Source of the DNA: DASYXZ01 sp035946625
GTDB taxonomy: Bacteria; Acidobacteriota; Terriglobia; UBA7540
Reading direction: 5' to 3'
Length of the DNA stretch: 64,000 bases
Assembly (NCBI GenBank): GCA_035946625.1
Contig: DASYZE010000032.1
Span: 1 to 64,000, forward strand
The notes below the pieces were generated by a model, which saw only the letters and a program-made list of their open reading frames with translations, did not search any database and was not told the DNA's origin. Positions 8,200 through 17,424 of the stretch are shown here, in pieces. Numbering within the stretch: the stretch's first letter is position 1; the number at the start of each line of letters is the position of its first letter. The translations under genes and the position numbers were made by a program.

Positions 8200-9906
8200 T
8201 TAAGTGCCGGGAGGCGCGGCGGGCTGCTGCAAGGGGATGGCTAGCGAACCGATGGCCCCGGAGGGTACGTCTCGGACCACCAAGCGAATTCGGTCCGTAC
8301 CGGGACGAACCTTGGCCACGATAGTGAGCGAGACTCCCTCCCGCTTGATCCGGCCATAGGCCTTTTGATCCAAATCGATCACCAAATGGGAAGGCTGGTA
8401 TTTCAATTCCTGGCTGTCAGAGGTCATCTGTTCCGAAGCGAATTCGAGGCTTCCCAGCCACCGGTCGCCCTGGTGCTTTAGGGTGATTCCGCTGGGATCG
8501 ACTTTCAGGTTGATGCTTAAGGAGCCTTGTGCGGGAGAAACCGTAGCCGTCAGGGTGAGCCCAGTCGCGTCAAGCGGACTGAGAACAGCAGCTTCAAAAT
8601 CAGCTTTCAAGTCGGCACCCGTCGGCGTTGGCTCGGGCAAGGCGAAATAACCCAGTCGGTAACGTAGATGGATCCCGGCGCGCGTCGTCTTCAATCTGAT
8701 TTTATGAAATTTACCGTCCCATTTTCCGTGGGTGGGATAGTAAGCCAGGGCATAGCTCACTCGTGAGTCGTTTACCGCCCGCTGAATGGCATAGGAAATT
8801 CCGTTGGTGTTATAGAAGGCGCGGCCCCCGGTGCGATCGGCCAGGTCCTGCATGGTGTTGATCTCATCTTCTCCGATGGCGATACTGCGGCTGGAGAGGT
8901 CAATCACCCTGCGTGCCGCTGAGTAGGTCGGATCCCCTTCCAAACCGCGGGCATTGATGGGATAAATCGCCAGATTGGCATTGTTCAAAGCACGGGCGCC
9001 GCGTTCGATTTGGTCCCAAAGGATATCCGGGGTTTGAATGGGCTGGCCAGGTCGCACGCGCACCGCGTCGATTCCGAGGGTAAAGGGAAACCCGCCCGAA
9101 ATCCAAACCAGGTTTTTGCGACCCGGCAAGCGGGCAAGATAATTGGAGATAGCTTCCAGTGATGCGATTGTTTTTTCAACGCGCTCAAGAACCAGAAAAT
9201 CGTATTCCCCTTCCAAGCCCTCGTTGGCCATTTCCCGTCTGGTGTTTGGTCCCGGCTCCGCTGTGGCGCCTGCCGGCTGCCGTCCGCCTGAGCTGTCGTA
9301 AATCGCGCTGGTGACCATGGGGTCGGGAGGTTTATATTCAGTGGGAATTTCTCCCTGGTAGGCGGTGAGACTGCGTAATAGGGAAGCAGCATCATTGCTA
9401 AAGTTATGCAGCATACGCAGATTCCGGCCCAGCACGTAAATGGCCACGCGATCGTTCGGCTGCACCAGCTTCAGAAACTTTTGCAGCTGGTTGCGCGCAA
9501 AAGCTTGATCCTCAAACGTGGTGTTGATGGCATCCAGCAAGATCAAGGTAACATTGGTTGGAGCTCCGGGGTGATCCTGCCACCGGTTGGAGAACACGTT
9601 GGCTGCAAGCGGCGATAATTGCCCGGCGGCCGGCTTGCTCTTCTCCAGAGAAAAGACGCTGATTTTTTGCGGCACGCCGTCATCGGTAAGGATTAAGTCA
9701 GATGCCTTCAGGTCCGCCACCGGGCGTCCTCTGTGATCCAGGGCAATCACGTTGACTTGCACCAGGTGGGTGGTGGCGCGCAACAGGGCTGGAGCCTGGT
9801 CCTTGGCCGGTGGCGAAGTTTGGGAAAAAGCGCGGGCCGCCGCCACCAACATGAATGGCCAAATGCCCAACCATCGAAATAGCCTTCTCGTTATTTGCGC
9901 GCTCAT
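8200..9906 (-). CDS. Exported VWFA-related domain protein (acidobacterial type)
   Basis: A 568-residue protein with an N-terminal signal (hydrophobic about 10-28). An Ig-like opening (TTHLVQVNVIALDHRGRPV, DLKASDLILTDDGVPQ) is typical of the acidobacterial VWFA family. A von Willebrand A-like region follows, with VTLILLDAINT at the usual metal-site strand and a KNLVWISGGFP strand further on. A C-terminal beta-rich domain completes it (about 440-560). The family is very expanded in Acidobacteriota, and its members are probably periplasmic or surface adhesion/sensor proteins of unknown role. It follows the ADOP array on the same strand but is separated by a hairpin spacer. Confidence 0.88.
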   Translation of the reverse strand: MSAQITRRLFRWLGIWPFMLVAAARAFSQTSPPAKDQAPALLRATTHLVQVNVIALDHRGRPVADLKASDLILTDDGVPQKISVFSLEKSKPAAGQLSPLAANVFSNRWQDHPGAPTNVTLILLDAINTTFEDQAFARNQLQKFLKLVQPNDRVAIYVLGRNLRMLHNFSNDAASLLRSLTAYQGEIPTEYKPPDPMVTSAIYDSSGGRQPAGATAEPGPNTRREMANEGLEGEYDFLVLERVEKTIASLEAISNYLARLPGRKNLVWISGGFPFTLGIDAVRVRPGQPIQTPDILWDQIERGARALNNANLAIYPINARGLEGDPTYSAARRVIDLSSRSIAIGEDEINTMQDLADRTGGRAFYNTNGISYAIQRAVNDSRVSYALAYYPTHGKWDGKFHKIRLKTTRAGIHLRYRLGYFALPEPTPTGADLKADFEAAVLSPLDATGLTLTATVSPAQGSLSINLKVDPSGITLKHQGDRWLGSLEFASEQMTSDSQELKYQPSHLVIDLDQKAYGRIKREGVSLTIVAKVRPGTDRIRLVVRDVPSGAIGSLAIPLQQPAAPPGT

Positions 9907-10039
9907 GCCCGTTATCGCGTGATAGGCCTTGAACCATCATACATTTCCACGCCCGGAAACGCCTCCTGAAAGTTGACCTCCAGGCAAGATACCCGGGATC
10001 ATAAATCTAGAGGAAGAGATAGGTCTCCTTCAAAAGGGT

Positions 10040-10115
10040 AAAGGGTAAAGGTTAAAAGTTAAAGGATAAATGAAGACGAAAACTGCGCCTTTGTTTTTTT
10101 TAACCTTTACCCTTT
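10040..10115. repeat. AAAGGGT/AAAGGTT heptamer hairpin
   Basis: A perfect 18-bp inverted repeat (10040-10057 against 10098-10115, core GGGTAAAGGTTAAAA) built of imperfect AAAGGKT heptamers. It encloses an insert beginning AAAGGATAAATGAAGACG that recurs nearly unchanged at about 12578 and 15128. It starts 2 bp past the stop codon of the downstream-lying ADOP and probably acts as a transcript end or mRNA-stabilising hairpin. Confidence 0.6.
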
Positions 10116-10117
10116 CT

Positions 10118-12544
10118 TTATTCGTGTCTCAGCGCGGCCAACGGGTCGATCTTTGTGGCGCGGCGCGCCGGAATGTAGTTGGCGGCGAGCGCCACGGCGA
10201 GTAGGCCGACGGAGACGGCCGCGAGGGTGGCGGCGTCCGTGGGACGAACGTCAAAGAGCAGGCTGGCCAGGAAACGAGTGAGGGCGAAGGCACCGCCAAG
10301 TCCGACAGCAAGGCCGATGAGAGCGAGCGTCATGCCCTGGCCCACCACCAGCCGCAATACGTCCGTGGTTTCGGCTCCGAGCGCCATACGAATGCCAATC
10401 TCGTGCGTGCGGCGCGCCACCGAGTAAGACATCACGCCATAAATGCCCAAGGCGGCCAGTGCCAGCGCGGCGGCGGCAAAAATCCCGAGCAGGAACATGG
10501 TGAGTCGCGCCTGGGCTACCGAGCCGGCCACTACTTCGTCCATCGTCCGTAGGGATGAAACGGGCTGGTTTTTGTCCAAAGCCTGAATTTGCTCGCGGAC
10601 CGCGCCCGCAAGCATTGACGGATCGGAGGCCGCCCGCACCTCGAGGGTCATGCTGGGCCACGGCCGCTGCGTGTAGGGAACGTACATTTCGCTTGCCGAA
10701 CCGGAATTCAGGCCGGAATATTTTACGCTGCCCACTACGCCCACTACTTCAGCGGTGATGTTCTCGCGGGAATATATGACGCGCTGCCCGACCGGATCCT
10801 GGTTGGGCCAGTAGTGTTTCGCCATGGACTGGTCAACAATCATCACCGGCGCGGCCGTATCAGTGTCCGTTTCGGCGAATGCGCGCCCTCGCAGAAGCGG
10901 AATACCCAGGGTGCGGAAGTAATCGGGGTGAATGGCGCCGAGCAACGCAGTGGGGTTTTTCCCTGGACCGAGGTCAGGCTGGTCTTCCGGGTGGAAAAAA
11001 TAAAAGATGTCCCCACCGCCGAGCGGCAGATAACTGGAGACCGCCGCGGATTGAACGCCAGGCAAACTCCGGGCGCGCCGCACGAGATCCTCAAAGAATC
11101 TCTGCTGCTGTTCGGGCTGCGGATACTGGGCCGTCGGCAACGCGATGTGCAGGGTGAGCAGGCGATGCGCATTGAATCCGGGATTCACCCCGACCAGGCG
11201 AATGAAACTTCGAAGCAGCAAGCCCGCGCCCGCCAGCAGCACGAGCGCAACGGCAATTTCTCCCACCACTAGGACGCTGCGGAATCGATTCCGCCGCAGG
11301 CTTTCGGACGATTCTCGGCCGCCTTCTTTGAGGGAGTCGATTAAAGATGTGCCGGAGGCTCGAAGTGCAGGGACTATTCCAAAAGCAATTCCGGTCAAAA
11401 GCGTAAGGCCAAGCGTAAAGGCAAGCGTCCAGCCGTCAATCGCGATTTGACTGGCGCGGGGGATATTTTCGAGGTTGGCCAAGCTCAGCAGCTTCAACCC
11501 CACCACCGCAATTAACAACCCCAGAACGCCCCCCGCTGAAGCCAGCAACACACTTTCGGTGAGGAATTGGCGGATGAGCCGCGTCCTGGAAGCGCCCAGC
11601 GCCAAGCGCAGACTCACTTCTTTTTGTCGCGATGCTCCGCGGGCCAGCAGCAAGTTGGCTACGTTTGCGCACGCGATCAGCAGCACAAAACCGACTGCAC
11701 TCATCAGAGCCAGCAGGGTAGGACGGATGTTGCTCACCGTATCCTCGAGCAGAGGGAAGGGATCGAGATCCGCGAGCGCATCCACATTGCCGGGATTTTG
11801 CAGGCGGTAGCGGGCATTGATGGTATTTATTTCTGCACTCGCCTGCGCGAGGCTCGCGCCCGGTTTCAGGCGGGCAATCAGGCCGAGGTAGCTGGCCCCG
11901 TGCCTGATTTGAAGCTGAGTAAGAATTTTGTGCTCGAAAACGCGGGGCACCCAGACGTCGTTGGATTCGTCAGGAAAATGAAAGCTCGGAGGCATGACCC
12001 CCACCACCGTCGTGCTGCGCCCGTCAAGCCCGAAGTTTTTACCAACGATTTTGGGGTCGGAGCCGAACCGGCGCTCCCATAAACGATACGAGATTACAGC
12101 CACTTCGCTTCCCCCGCTCTGGTCCTCTTCAGGGAGGAACCATCGCCCGAGCAATGGGCGAATCCCGAAAGTCGGAAAGAATCCCTGTGAAACCTCCAGG
12201 CCATAAACCTGTTCGGGCTCCTGCCTTCCAGAAAGGTCAAAGGTGCTCCAGGTGTAAGCTCCAAGGCTGTCAAAAACCCGGCTTTGGTCAACCAAGTCGG
12301 TGAACTTGGTGAACGAAAGCGGAATGTGGCTAAGATTCCGCTTTGAGTCAGACTCCCAAACATCGATCAGTCTGTCCGGAGCAGGAAACGGTAGGGACCG
12401 AAGCAGCACGGCATTGATCACGCTGAAGATGACCGTGTTCGCGCCTATGCCCAGCGCAATCGCAATCACGGCGACGACCGTAAAACCGGGACTCTTGAAA
12501 AGTCCGCGGAGGGCGTAACGAAGGTCCTTGACCAAGATTGTCAC
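10118..12544 (-). CDS. ADOP-type duplicated FtsX/MacB-like permease
   Basis: About 808 residues. It begins with a GTG codon (VTILVKDLRYALRGLF) preceded by GGAGAG. An in-frame ATG 60 bp upstream would translate the hairpin repeat and is unlikely to be used. Order: TM1, a MacB-like periplasmic core, a first FtsX block ending near QKEVSLRLALGASRTRLIRQ, a central TM near residue 430, a second periplasmic core, and a second FtsX block with THEIGIRMALGAETTDVLRL. It closes with ARRATKIDPLAALRHE. There is no ATPase partner nearby. It is part of a co-directional array with the next genes upstream. Confidence 0.92.
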   Translation of the reverse strand: MTILVKDLRYALRGLFKSPGFTVVAVIAIALGIGANTVIFSVINAVLLRSLPFPAPDRLIDVWESDSKRNLSHIPLSFTKFTDLVDQSRVFDSLGAYTWSTFDLSGRQEPEQVYGLEVSQGFFPTFGIRPLLGRWFLPEEDQSGGSEVAVISYRLWERRFGSDPKIVGKNFGLDGRSTTVVGVMPPSFHFPDESNDVWVPRVFEHKILTQLQIRHGASYLGLIARLKPGASLAQASAEINTINARYRLQNPGNVDALADLDPFPLLEDTVSNIRPTLLALMSAVGFVLLIACANVANLLLARGASRQKEVSLRLALGASRTRLIRQFLTESVLLASAGGVLGLLIAVVGLKLLSLANLENIPRASQIAIDGWTLAFTLGLTLLTGIAFGIVPALRASGTSLIDSLKEGGRESSESLRRNRFRSVLVVGEIAVALVLLAGAGLLLRSFIRLVGVNPGFNAHRLLTLHIALPTAQYPQPEQQQRFFEDLVRRARSLPGVQSAAVSSYLPLGGGDIFYFFHPEDQPDLGPGKNPTALLGAIHPDYFRTLGIPLLRGRAFAETDTDTAAPVMIVDQSMAKHYWPNQDPVGQRVIYSRENITAEVVGVVGSVKYSGLNSGSASEMYVPYTQRPWPSMTLEVRAASDPSMLAGAVREQIQALDKNQPVSSLRTMDEVVAGSVAQARLTMFLLGIFAAAALALAALGIYGVMSYSVARRTHEIGIRMALGAETTDVLRLVVGQGMTLALIGLAVGLGGAFALTRFLASLLFDVRPTDAATLAAVSVGLLAVALAANYIPARRATKIDPLAALRHE

Positions 12545-12565
12545 TGGGCTCTCCACAGGTAAGAA

Positions 12566-12660
12566 GGTGAAAGGGTAAAGGATAAATGAAGACGAAAACT
12601 GCACCTTTGGTTTTCTTAACCTTTACCCTTTATCCTTTAACTTTCAGCCTTTACCCTTTC
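12566..12660. repeat. Heptamer hairpin between ADOP genes
   Basis: Another AAAGGGTAAAGGATAAA / TTTATCCTTTAACTTT-CCTTTACCC inverted arrangement filling the 117-bp gap between two ADOP genes. It contains a one-base variant of the AAAGGATAAATGAAGACG insert found at 10061 and 15128. Confidence 0.55.
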
Positions 12661-12661
12661 T

Positions 12662-15082
12662 TTATTCGTATCTCAGCGCCACCATGGGATCAATCTTAGT
12701 GGCACGGTAAGCCGGGATATAGTTGGCCGCGAGGGCCACACACCCTAATACGAGCAAGACTACCATAAAGGTTGCAAAATCATCGGGCTGAACGCCATAA
12801 AGCATGCTGGCCATCAGGCGCGTGAGGGCGAGGGCGCCTATCAGGCCGGCTCCGGCGCCGGTGAGGGCTAGCATTAATCCACGGCCCAACACCAGCCGAA
12901 GCACGTCGCGGGGCTGGGCGCCCAGTGCCATGCGGATTCCAAATTCCTGGGTGCGCTGGCTGACGGAATAAGAAACCACGGCGTAGATTCCAAGCGAGGC
13001 GAGAATCAAGGCGAACGCGGAAAATCCCGACAGCAGGATCAGAATGAAGCGGCGCGGCGAGACGGCCTTGTCCACCAAGGTCTGCAAGGGTCGAAATTCA
13101 TTGGCGGGCAGATTTGGGTCCAGCGGCTTGAGCGCGTCGCGAACCGCCGAAGCCATGGCGGCGGGTGGCAGTGTGGAACGAACCACCAGGTTGATGGCCA
13201 TGTTGTCCCCACACTGGAGAATCGGAATGTACATCTCGCTGCCTGAACTCTGTTCGAGCGCGATATGCCTGACATCGCCGACCACGCCCACGACCTGCCG
13301 CTCGGGCGCGCAATCATTCACAATGGTCTGGCCAATTGGATTCTGGCCGGGCCAAAGCCTTTTGGCCAGTGTCTCATTGACGATGATGACGGGCGGGCCA
13401 GCAAGATTGTCCGCTTCCGTAAAATCGCGGCCGGCCTTTAAGGGAATTCCCATGGCGCCAAGGTAACCATCGCTCACCATTCTGGGAAAGGCTTCGGGAT
13501 ACTGGCCTTTTGCGTACGCTTGCCCTTTGGCGCCAGCGTCCCAGCTTCGATTCACGCCCAGCGGCAAATCGTCCGACAATCCCGCACCTTCTATTCCGGG
13601 CGCTGTCCTGACGCGGCGAAGCACCTCGTTGAAATAAGCGTTGCGCAGCGCCTGGGTGGAATACTGTGAGCTGGGATCGACGCGCAGCGATCCAGCTCTT
13701 TCCGGTTGGAATCCGAGGTCCACATCCAGAACTTTTAGAAAGCTTCGAATCAGCAGCCCCGCGCCCACCAGGAGCACGCTGGCGAAAGCGATTTCCGAAA
13801 CCACAAGCACGCCACGAATCCAGGCGTGCTTCTTGCCTCCGCTCGAACCGCGATGGGTGTCCTTCAAAGAATCGTTGATGGCGGCGCCGGGCACATGAAG
13901 CGCGGGCGCCAGGCCGAAAAAAAGCCCGGTTAGCAACGCGATCAACCCAGTGAAGGTGAGGGCTCGAGCATCCACATGGACGCTGGCCAGGAGAGGAATG
14001 CTGATGGCGTTCAAGTGCGCCAACACACGGGTCCCCGCGAAGGCGAGAATTATCCCAAGCACGGCCCCGCAGGAGGAAAGGAGAACACTCTCCGTAAGCA
14101 TTTGGCGGATCAATCGCCATTTACCCGCACCCAGAGCGGCGCGGATGGCCATTTCCTTTTGACGCGCCGCGGTGCGGGCCAGCAAGAGGTTGGAAAGATT
14201 GGCGCAGACGATCAGCATCACCACCCCCACCGCGCAGGCGAGGACAATCAAAGCGGGGCGAAGACGGGCGCTCACATGGTCTTTGAGCAAACTCAATCGA
14301 GGCCGAAATCCGTTGCGCTCAGGATGTTGGTTCCGAATTTGCGGGCCGAGTATATCCGCCTCCGCCTGGGCGCTCCGGACCGTTGCTCCGGGTTTCAAGC
14401 GGCCTACGATCGCCAGCGTGTTGCCCCAGCGGTTGGTTTCCGGCGAAAGCGGAAAAGGAAAGTAGAGATCGAAGTGGCTGCCGGGAGCGAATATGTTGGC
14501 GAAATCGAATGATGCGGGAAGAACCCCCACAACGGTGTGAGGCACATCATTCAACGTGATGCTTCGGCCAATGATGCCGGAATCCGCGGCAAAGCGCCTT
14601 TTCCAGAAACCGTAACTCAGCAGTACCGCCTTTGGCCCATTCCATTTGCACTCGTCATCTGTAAAGAGCCGGCCCAGTTGCGGCTGAATGCCAAGAAGCT
14701 GGAAGAAATTCTGGGAGACGGGAACGCCGCTCAGGCGCTCAGGCTCGCCGACTCCGGTAAGTTTGTTGTCACCCACACCGTAAAAGGCGAAATAGGCCGC
14801 GAGATCTTCAAAGGATTTGTTTTGCTCGCGATAATCAAGAAAGTGCCCCACCTGCACCGTCAGGCCGGATAGGTCGCCTTCCTTACCACCATTCTCAATC
14901 CAAACCAGGCGGCCGGGATTGTTGAATGGAAGGGGACGAAGGAGAAGCGCATTCACAACGCTGAACACGGTGGCGCTAGCGCCAATGCCAAGCCCGACGA
15001 TCAGAATGGCAAAAATCGTGAAGCCGGGACTTTTCGACAAGGTTCGGAACGCGTAACGAAGATCCTGCAGGAATGTTTGCAT
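12662..15082 (-). CDS. ADOP-type duplicated FtsX/MacB-like permease
   Basis: About 806 residues. The ATG at 15082 (MQTFLQDLRYAFRTL) has AAGGAA six bases upstream and is preferred over a GTG two codons earlier. The architecture is the same as its neighbours: TM1 plus periplasmic core, a first FtsX block ending near QKEMAIRAALGAGKWRLIRQ, a middle TM near 430, a second core, and a final FtsX block with TQEFGIRMALGAQPRDVLRL. It ends in YRATKIDPMVALRYE. It is only moderately similar to the adjacent ADOPs, so it is an old paralogue and not a fresh tandem copy. Confidence 0.92.
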   Translation of the reverse strand: MQTFLQDLRYAFRTLSKSPGFTIFAILIVGLGIGASATVFSVVNALLLRPLPFNNPGRLVWIENGGKEGDLSGLTVQVGHFLDYREQNKSFEDLAAYFAFYGVGDNKLTGVGEPERLSGVPVSQNFFQLLGIQPQLGRLFTDDECKWNGPKAVLLSYGFWKRRFAADSGIIGRSITLNDVPHTVVGVLPASFDFANIFAPGSHFDLYFPFPLSPETNRWGNTLAIVGRLKPGATVRSAQAEADILGPQIRNQHPERNGFRPRLSLLKDHVSARLRPALIVLACAVGVVMLIVCANLSNLLLARTAARQKEMAIRAALGAGKWRLIRQMLTESVLLSSCGAVLGIILAFAGTRVLAHLNAISIPLLASVHVDARALTFTGLIALLTGLFFGLAPALHVPGAAINDSLKDTHRGSSGGKKHAWIRGVLVVSEIAFASVLLVGAGLLIRSFLKVLDVDLGFQPERAGSLRVDPSSQYSTQALRNAYFNEVLRRVRTAPGIEGAGLSDDLPLGVNRSWDAGAKGQAYAKGQYPEAFPRMVSDGYLGAMGIPLKAGRDFTEADNLAGPPVIIVNETLAKRLWPGQNPIGQTIVNDCAPERQVVGVVGDVRHIALEQSSGSEMYIPILQCGDNMAINLVVRSTLPPAAMASAVRDALKPLDPNLPANEFRPLQTLVDKAVSPRRFILILLSGFSAFALILASLGIYAVVSYSVSQRTQEFGIRMALGAQPRDVLRLVLGRGLMLALTGAGAGLIGALALTRLMASMLYGVQPDDFATFMVVLLVLGCVALAANYIPAYRATKIDPMVALRYE

Positions 15083-15101
15083 TTGCACTTCCTTGGACGA
15101 G

Positions 15102-15218
15102 AGAAGAAAGGTTAAAGGTTAAAGGTTAAAGGATAAATGAAGACGAAAACTGCGCCTTTGTTTTTTTTAACCTTTACCCTTTAACCTTCAGCCTTCACCT
15201 TTCCCCTTTTAATCCTTC
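15102..15218. repeat. Heptamer hairpin with shared insert
   Basis: Tandem AAAGGTT units (from 15110) followed by the AAAGGATAAATGAAGACG insert and then TTTTAACCTTTACCCTTTAACC on the other arm, in the same layout as at 10040. It occupies the space between an ADOP start and the stop of the PadR::ADOP scar. Confidence 0.55.
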
Positions 15219-15219
15219 T

Positions 15220-15591
15220 TTAATCATGTCTCAGCGCCACCATCGGAACAATCTTCGTGGCGCGGCGGGCCGGAACGTAGCTGGCCGCCAGCGCCACTAA
15301 ACATAAGACGATGGTGACCGCCAAAAAGGTAGCTGGACCGTAAGGCTCAACACCATAAAGCAGACTGGCCATCAGACGGGTGCGACCAAGTGCTCCCAGC
15401 AATCCCACTGCCGCGCCGGCCAGGGCCAGGACCATCCCCTGCCCCACCACCAACCGCATCACGTCGCGGCGCTCCGAGCTCAGCTCCATGATGAAATTGG
15501 CAGTCTCGTATCCGTGCCTATCGCCCCCGCGCGCGAGGGTCTTGAGGATCAACAAATATACCGTTCCCGGTGGAATCTCGTCTCGGTTCAA
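15220..15591 (-). pseudogene. In-frame PadR::ADOP deletion scar
   Basis: A 123-codon ORF. Residues 1-39 (IPPGTVYLLILKTLARGGDRHGYETANFI) are the N-terminus of a PadR repressor. From about residue 40 it becomes the last 84 residues of an ADOP (RRDVMRLVVGQGMVLA, then ARRATKIVPMVALRHD). A PadR-ADOP pair like the one at 4446-7647 has evidently lost everything between these points, with the reading frame kept. It starts with TTG and AGGAAGG at good spacing, so a short fusion protein could still be made. That protein would lack most of the PadR wing and have only the last permease helices. It is probably non-functional. Confidence 0.8.
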
Positions 15592-15772
15592 TGGGCGCCT
15601 TCCTACTCACATAGTTAGACTAGGGCAAGGATATAACGGTTAGTATATTCTTAAAAGTCAAATAAATATCTTTGGGGATTGTCTATTCCAACCAAGGGGC
15701 CGGGGACTTCTGAGGGAATAGGCATGTCGTCGGAAGAGTGTGGGTTGGATCTGTTGGACGGATCGCCGCTAC

Positions 15773-16225
15773 CTACTGCTGCCTGTCGTCAAGGTCTGAA
15801 GGCAGCCGGGGATAGCAGAGAGCATAAAGGACAAGCGAACCCACAAAAAAGGGCGCGACATCGACCAGGCTCGCGCCCATGAAACCGAGCACAAAACCGT
15901 AAAGCGCGACGGTTTCGGAGAAGACACAACATACGATGAAGTACGAGCGAAGTTTACCCAGACGTTCAGCGGCTGGAATGAGCGTTTCGGGGACCAGCAC
16001 GCGGGCAATTTTGACAAAGCGCACAAAAAAAACCACGAGTGCTGACGCGAGAGCACAGAATTCAAAGCCCACCTTCATCCCATCTGATAAATGTTCCGCG
16101 CTCCGGCTGATAACCAGCAGGGCCCCGGCGTAAACCCCGACGGAAAGCACCATGACGAAAAAGACCAGCTTCATGAAGCGCGCGTGAGCTTGAATGTTAA
16201 TGGGCGGAAGATCGGATTTTTCCAT
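15773..16225 (-). CDS. Small four-helix membrane protein, unknown function
   Basis: A 150-residue protein. The ATG at 16225 (MEKSDLPPINIQAHARFMKL) is chosen because AGGGAAGG precedes it. A longer reading frame would run into the neighbouring gene. Four hydrophobic helices are visible (about 14-36, 49-70, 88-116 with SETVALYGFVLGFMGAS, and 122-140). The third helix resembles small F0-c-like helical hairpins found in other uncharacterised bacterial membrane proteins, but no family could be named. It lies 61 bp downstream of the beta-lactamase-like gene on the same strand. Confidence 0.65.
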   Translation of the reverse strand: MEKSDLPPINIQAHARFMKLVFFVMVLSVGVYAGALLVISRSAEHLSDGMKVGFEFCALASALVVFFVRFVKIARVLVPETLIPAAERLGKLRSYFIVCCVFSETVALYGFVLGFMGASLVDVAPFFVGSLVLYALCYPRLPSDLDDRQQ

Positions 16226-16286
16226 TTCAGCCTTCCCTCGGCATTTTTCGATGTACACTTCGCGACAGAAAAGGAGTTCGATAAAC

Positions 16287-17222
16287 CTATTTTTCTGAAA
16301 TGAACCGACCATAAACGCTTGAGCGGCTCAATTGGTCGAAATATCCATAGGCGAGGCGGGCCACCTTCTTGATGGCTTGCTCGCCCTCGTCGTTGCTCGC
16401 GAGATAAGTGGTCATCACCGTCATTACGAAGGGATGGCCGGGAATCTCGATGATGCCCGCATCGCAGCGCACGGCGTCAAGCTCGCCGGGCTTATCCTCG
16501 ATGCGGATGGTCGCGGGCAGCGCCTGGTTAAACATGCTGTCTTTGGGCAAGCCGATGAGGTCGAAATATTCCTTGGTGTGCGCGGCGTCCAGCACTTTTC
16601 CGCTGTGTACTATTTCCAGCAGCGCGGAAAGCTCGCCGGGCGTAGACACATTTTCATTGCCTTGCCGCGCCGCCTCGATGTCAATCATATGCCGCCGCAG
16701 TTTGGTCTCCGTCAAGCCCAGGCGGGCGATTTCCGCATTGACGTTGGCCATGCCTACCCGATCGATCAGGATGTTGGTGGCGCCATTGTCGCTCAGAACC
16801 ACCATGAAGATGGCTACGTCGCGCAGAGTCATGGTGACGGTGCCGTCGCCGAGCATGTGCAGAATGGGATCAGTATCGCCCATCGGAAGTTCGCTGTGCC
16901 GGACCGTGTGCTTTTCGTCGAGCGACAATTTGCCTTCCTGGTCCTGACGCATCAGCTCAAGCAGTATGGTCAGTTTGATGGAGCTGGCGGTGGGGAAAAC
17001 CACTCTGGCGTTGCGATAAAAAGACTCGCCCGTAGTGAGATCCTTGATGGCGTAGCCCATCACGCCGTGCAGTTGTCCAGCGGCACGATTGAGTTCCGCA
17101 TCCAGTTTGGAATGAAGTTCACCTTGAAGCAGACCCGCGCCTTTTTCCTGGGCGCGGCCCGATATCGAAATGAATAGAACGCAAGCAGACCAAAGCACCA
17201 GGGAAAGACGGTGATGACGCAT
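16287..17222 (-). CDS. Class A beta-lactamase-like serine hydrolase
   Basis: A 311-residue protein with a signal peptide (start MRHHRLSLVLW, AAAGGAG seven bases before ATG). It carries the acylation motif S-S-I-K (Ser80/Lys83, context PTASSIK) and the second motif SDN (Ser144, context VVLSDNGATN). The third motif, normally KTG, reads DKPGELD. The omega-loop segment DIEAARQGNEN lacks a clear WEPELN-type Glu. It therefore has the fold and nucleophile of class A enzymes but an altered active-site rim, and may be a weak or non-classical beta-lactamase or a peptidoglycan-related hydrolase. It would act in the periplasm. Confidence 0.82.
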   Translation of the reverse strand: MRHHRLSLVLWSACVLFISISGRAQEKGAGLLQGELHSKLDAELNRAAGQLHGVMGYAIKDLTTGESFYRNARVVFPTASSIKLTILLELMRQDQEGKLSLDEKHTVRHSELPMGDTDPILHMLGDGTVTMTLRDVAIFMVVLSDNGATNILIDRVGMANVNAEIARLGLTETKLRRHMIDIEAARQGNENVSTPGELSALLEIVHSGKVLDAAHTKEYFDLIGLPKDSMFNQALPATIRIEDKPGELDAVRCDAGIIEIPGHPFVMTVMTTYLASNDEGEQAIKKVARLAYGYFDQLSRSSVYGRFISEK

Positions 17223-17327
17223 GGAAAAACTCCTTTTCCTCAAATGCATTTTGAAGAGGGCAGAGTTTATCATGGAGGCGGAAAAGAATTGAAAGATGGA
17301 GAAGACGATTGGAAAACGGGAGTAAAA

Positions 17328-17412
17328 AATTATGAATGATGAAGTCTGAAAAATCCGGAGACTGTGAATCGTATTTTACTGTTCTTTAATTCATAGTTTA
17401 TCATTCATAATT
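17328..17412. repeat. TGAAT-type spacer hairpin
   Basis: A perfect 13-bp inverted repeat AATTATGAATGAT (17328-17340) / complement (17400-17412) just beyond the stop of the next ADOP. It is AT-rich, in contrast with the surrounding GC-rich coding DNA, and is the same idea as the heptamer spacers with another sequence class. Confidence 0.55.
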
Positions 17413-17424
17413 CATCCTTCCGTC

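Noticed and set aside
12545..12604. An upstream ATG start for the ADOP at 10118-12544
   Set aside because: It would translate the hairpin repeat (MQFSSSFILYPFTFLP). The GTG with its own Shine-Dalgarno begins exactly at the conserved ADOP N-terminus.
10034..15218. CRISPR-like repeats in the ADOP spacers
   Set aside because: Units are 7-bp degenerate heptamers with no regular spacer of 30-40 bp and no cas genes. They form inverted, not direct-spaced, arrangements.
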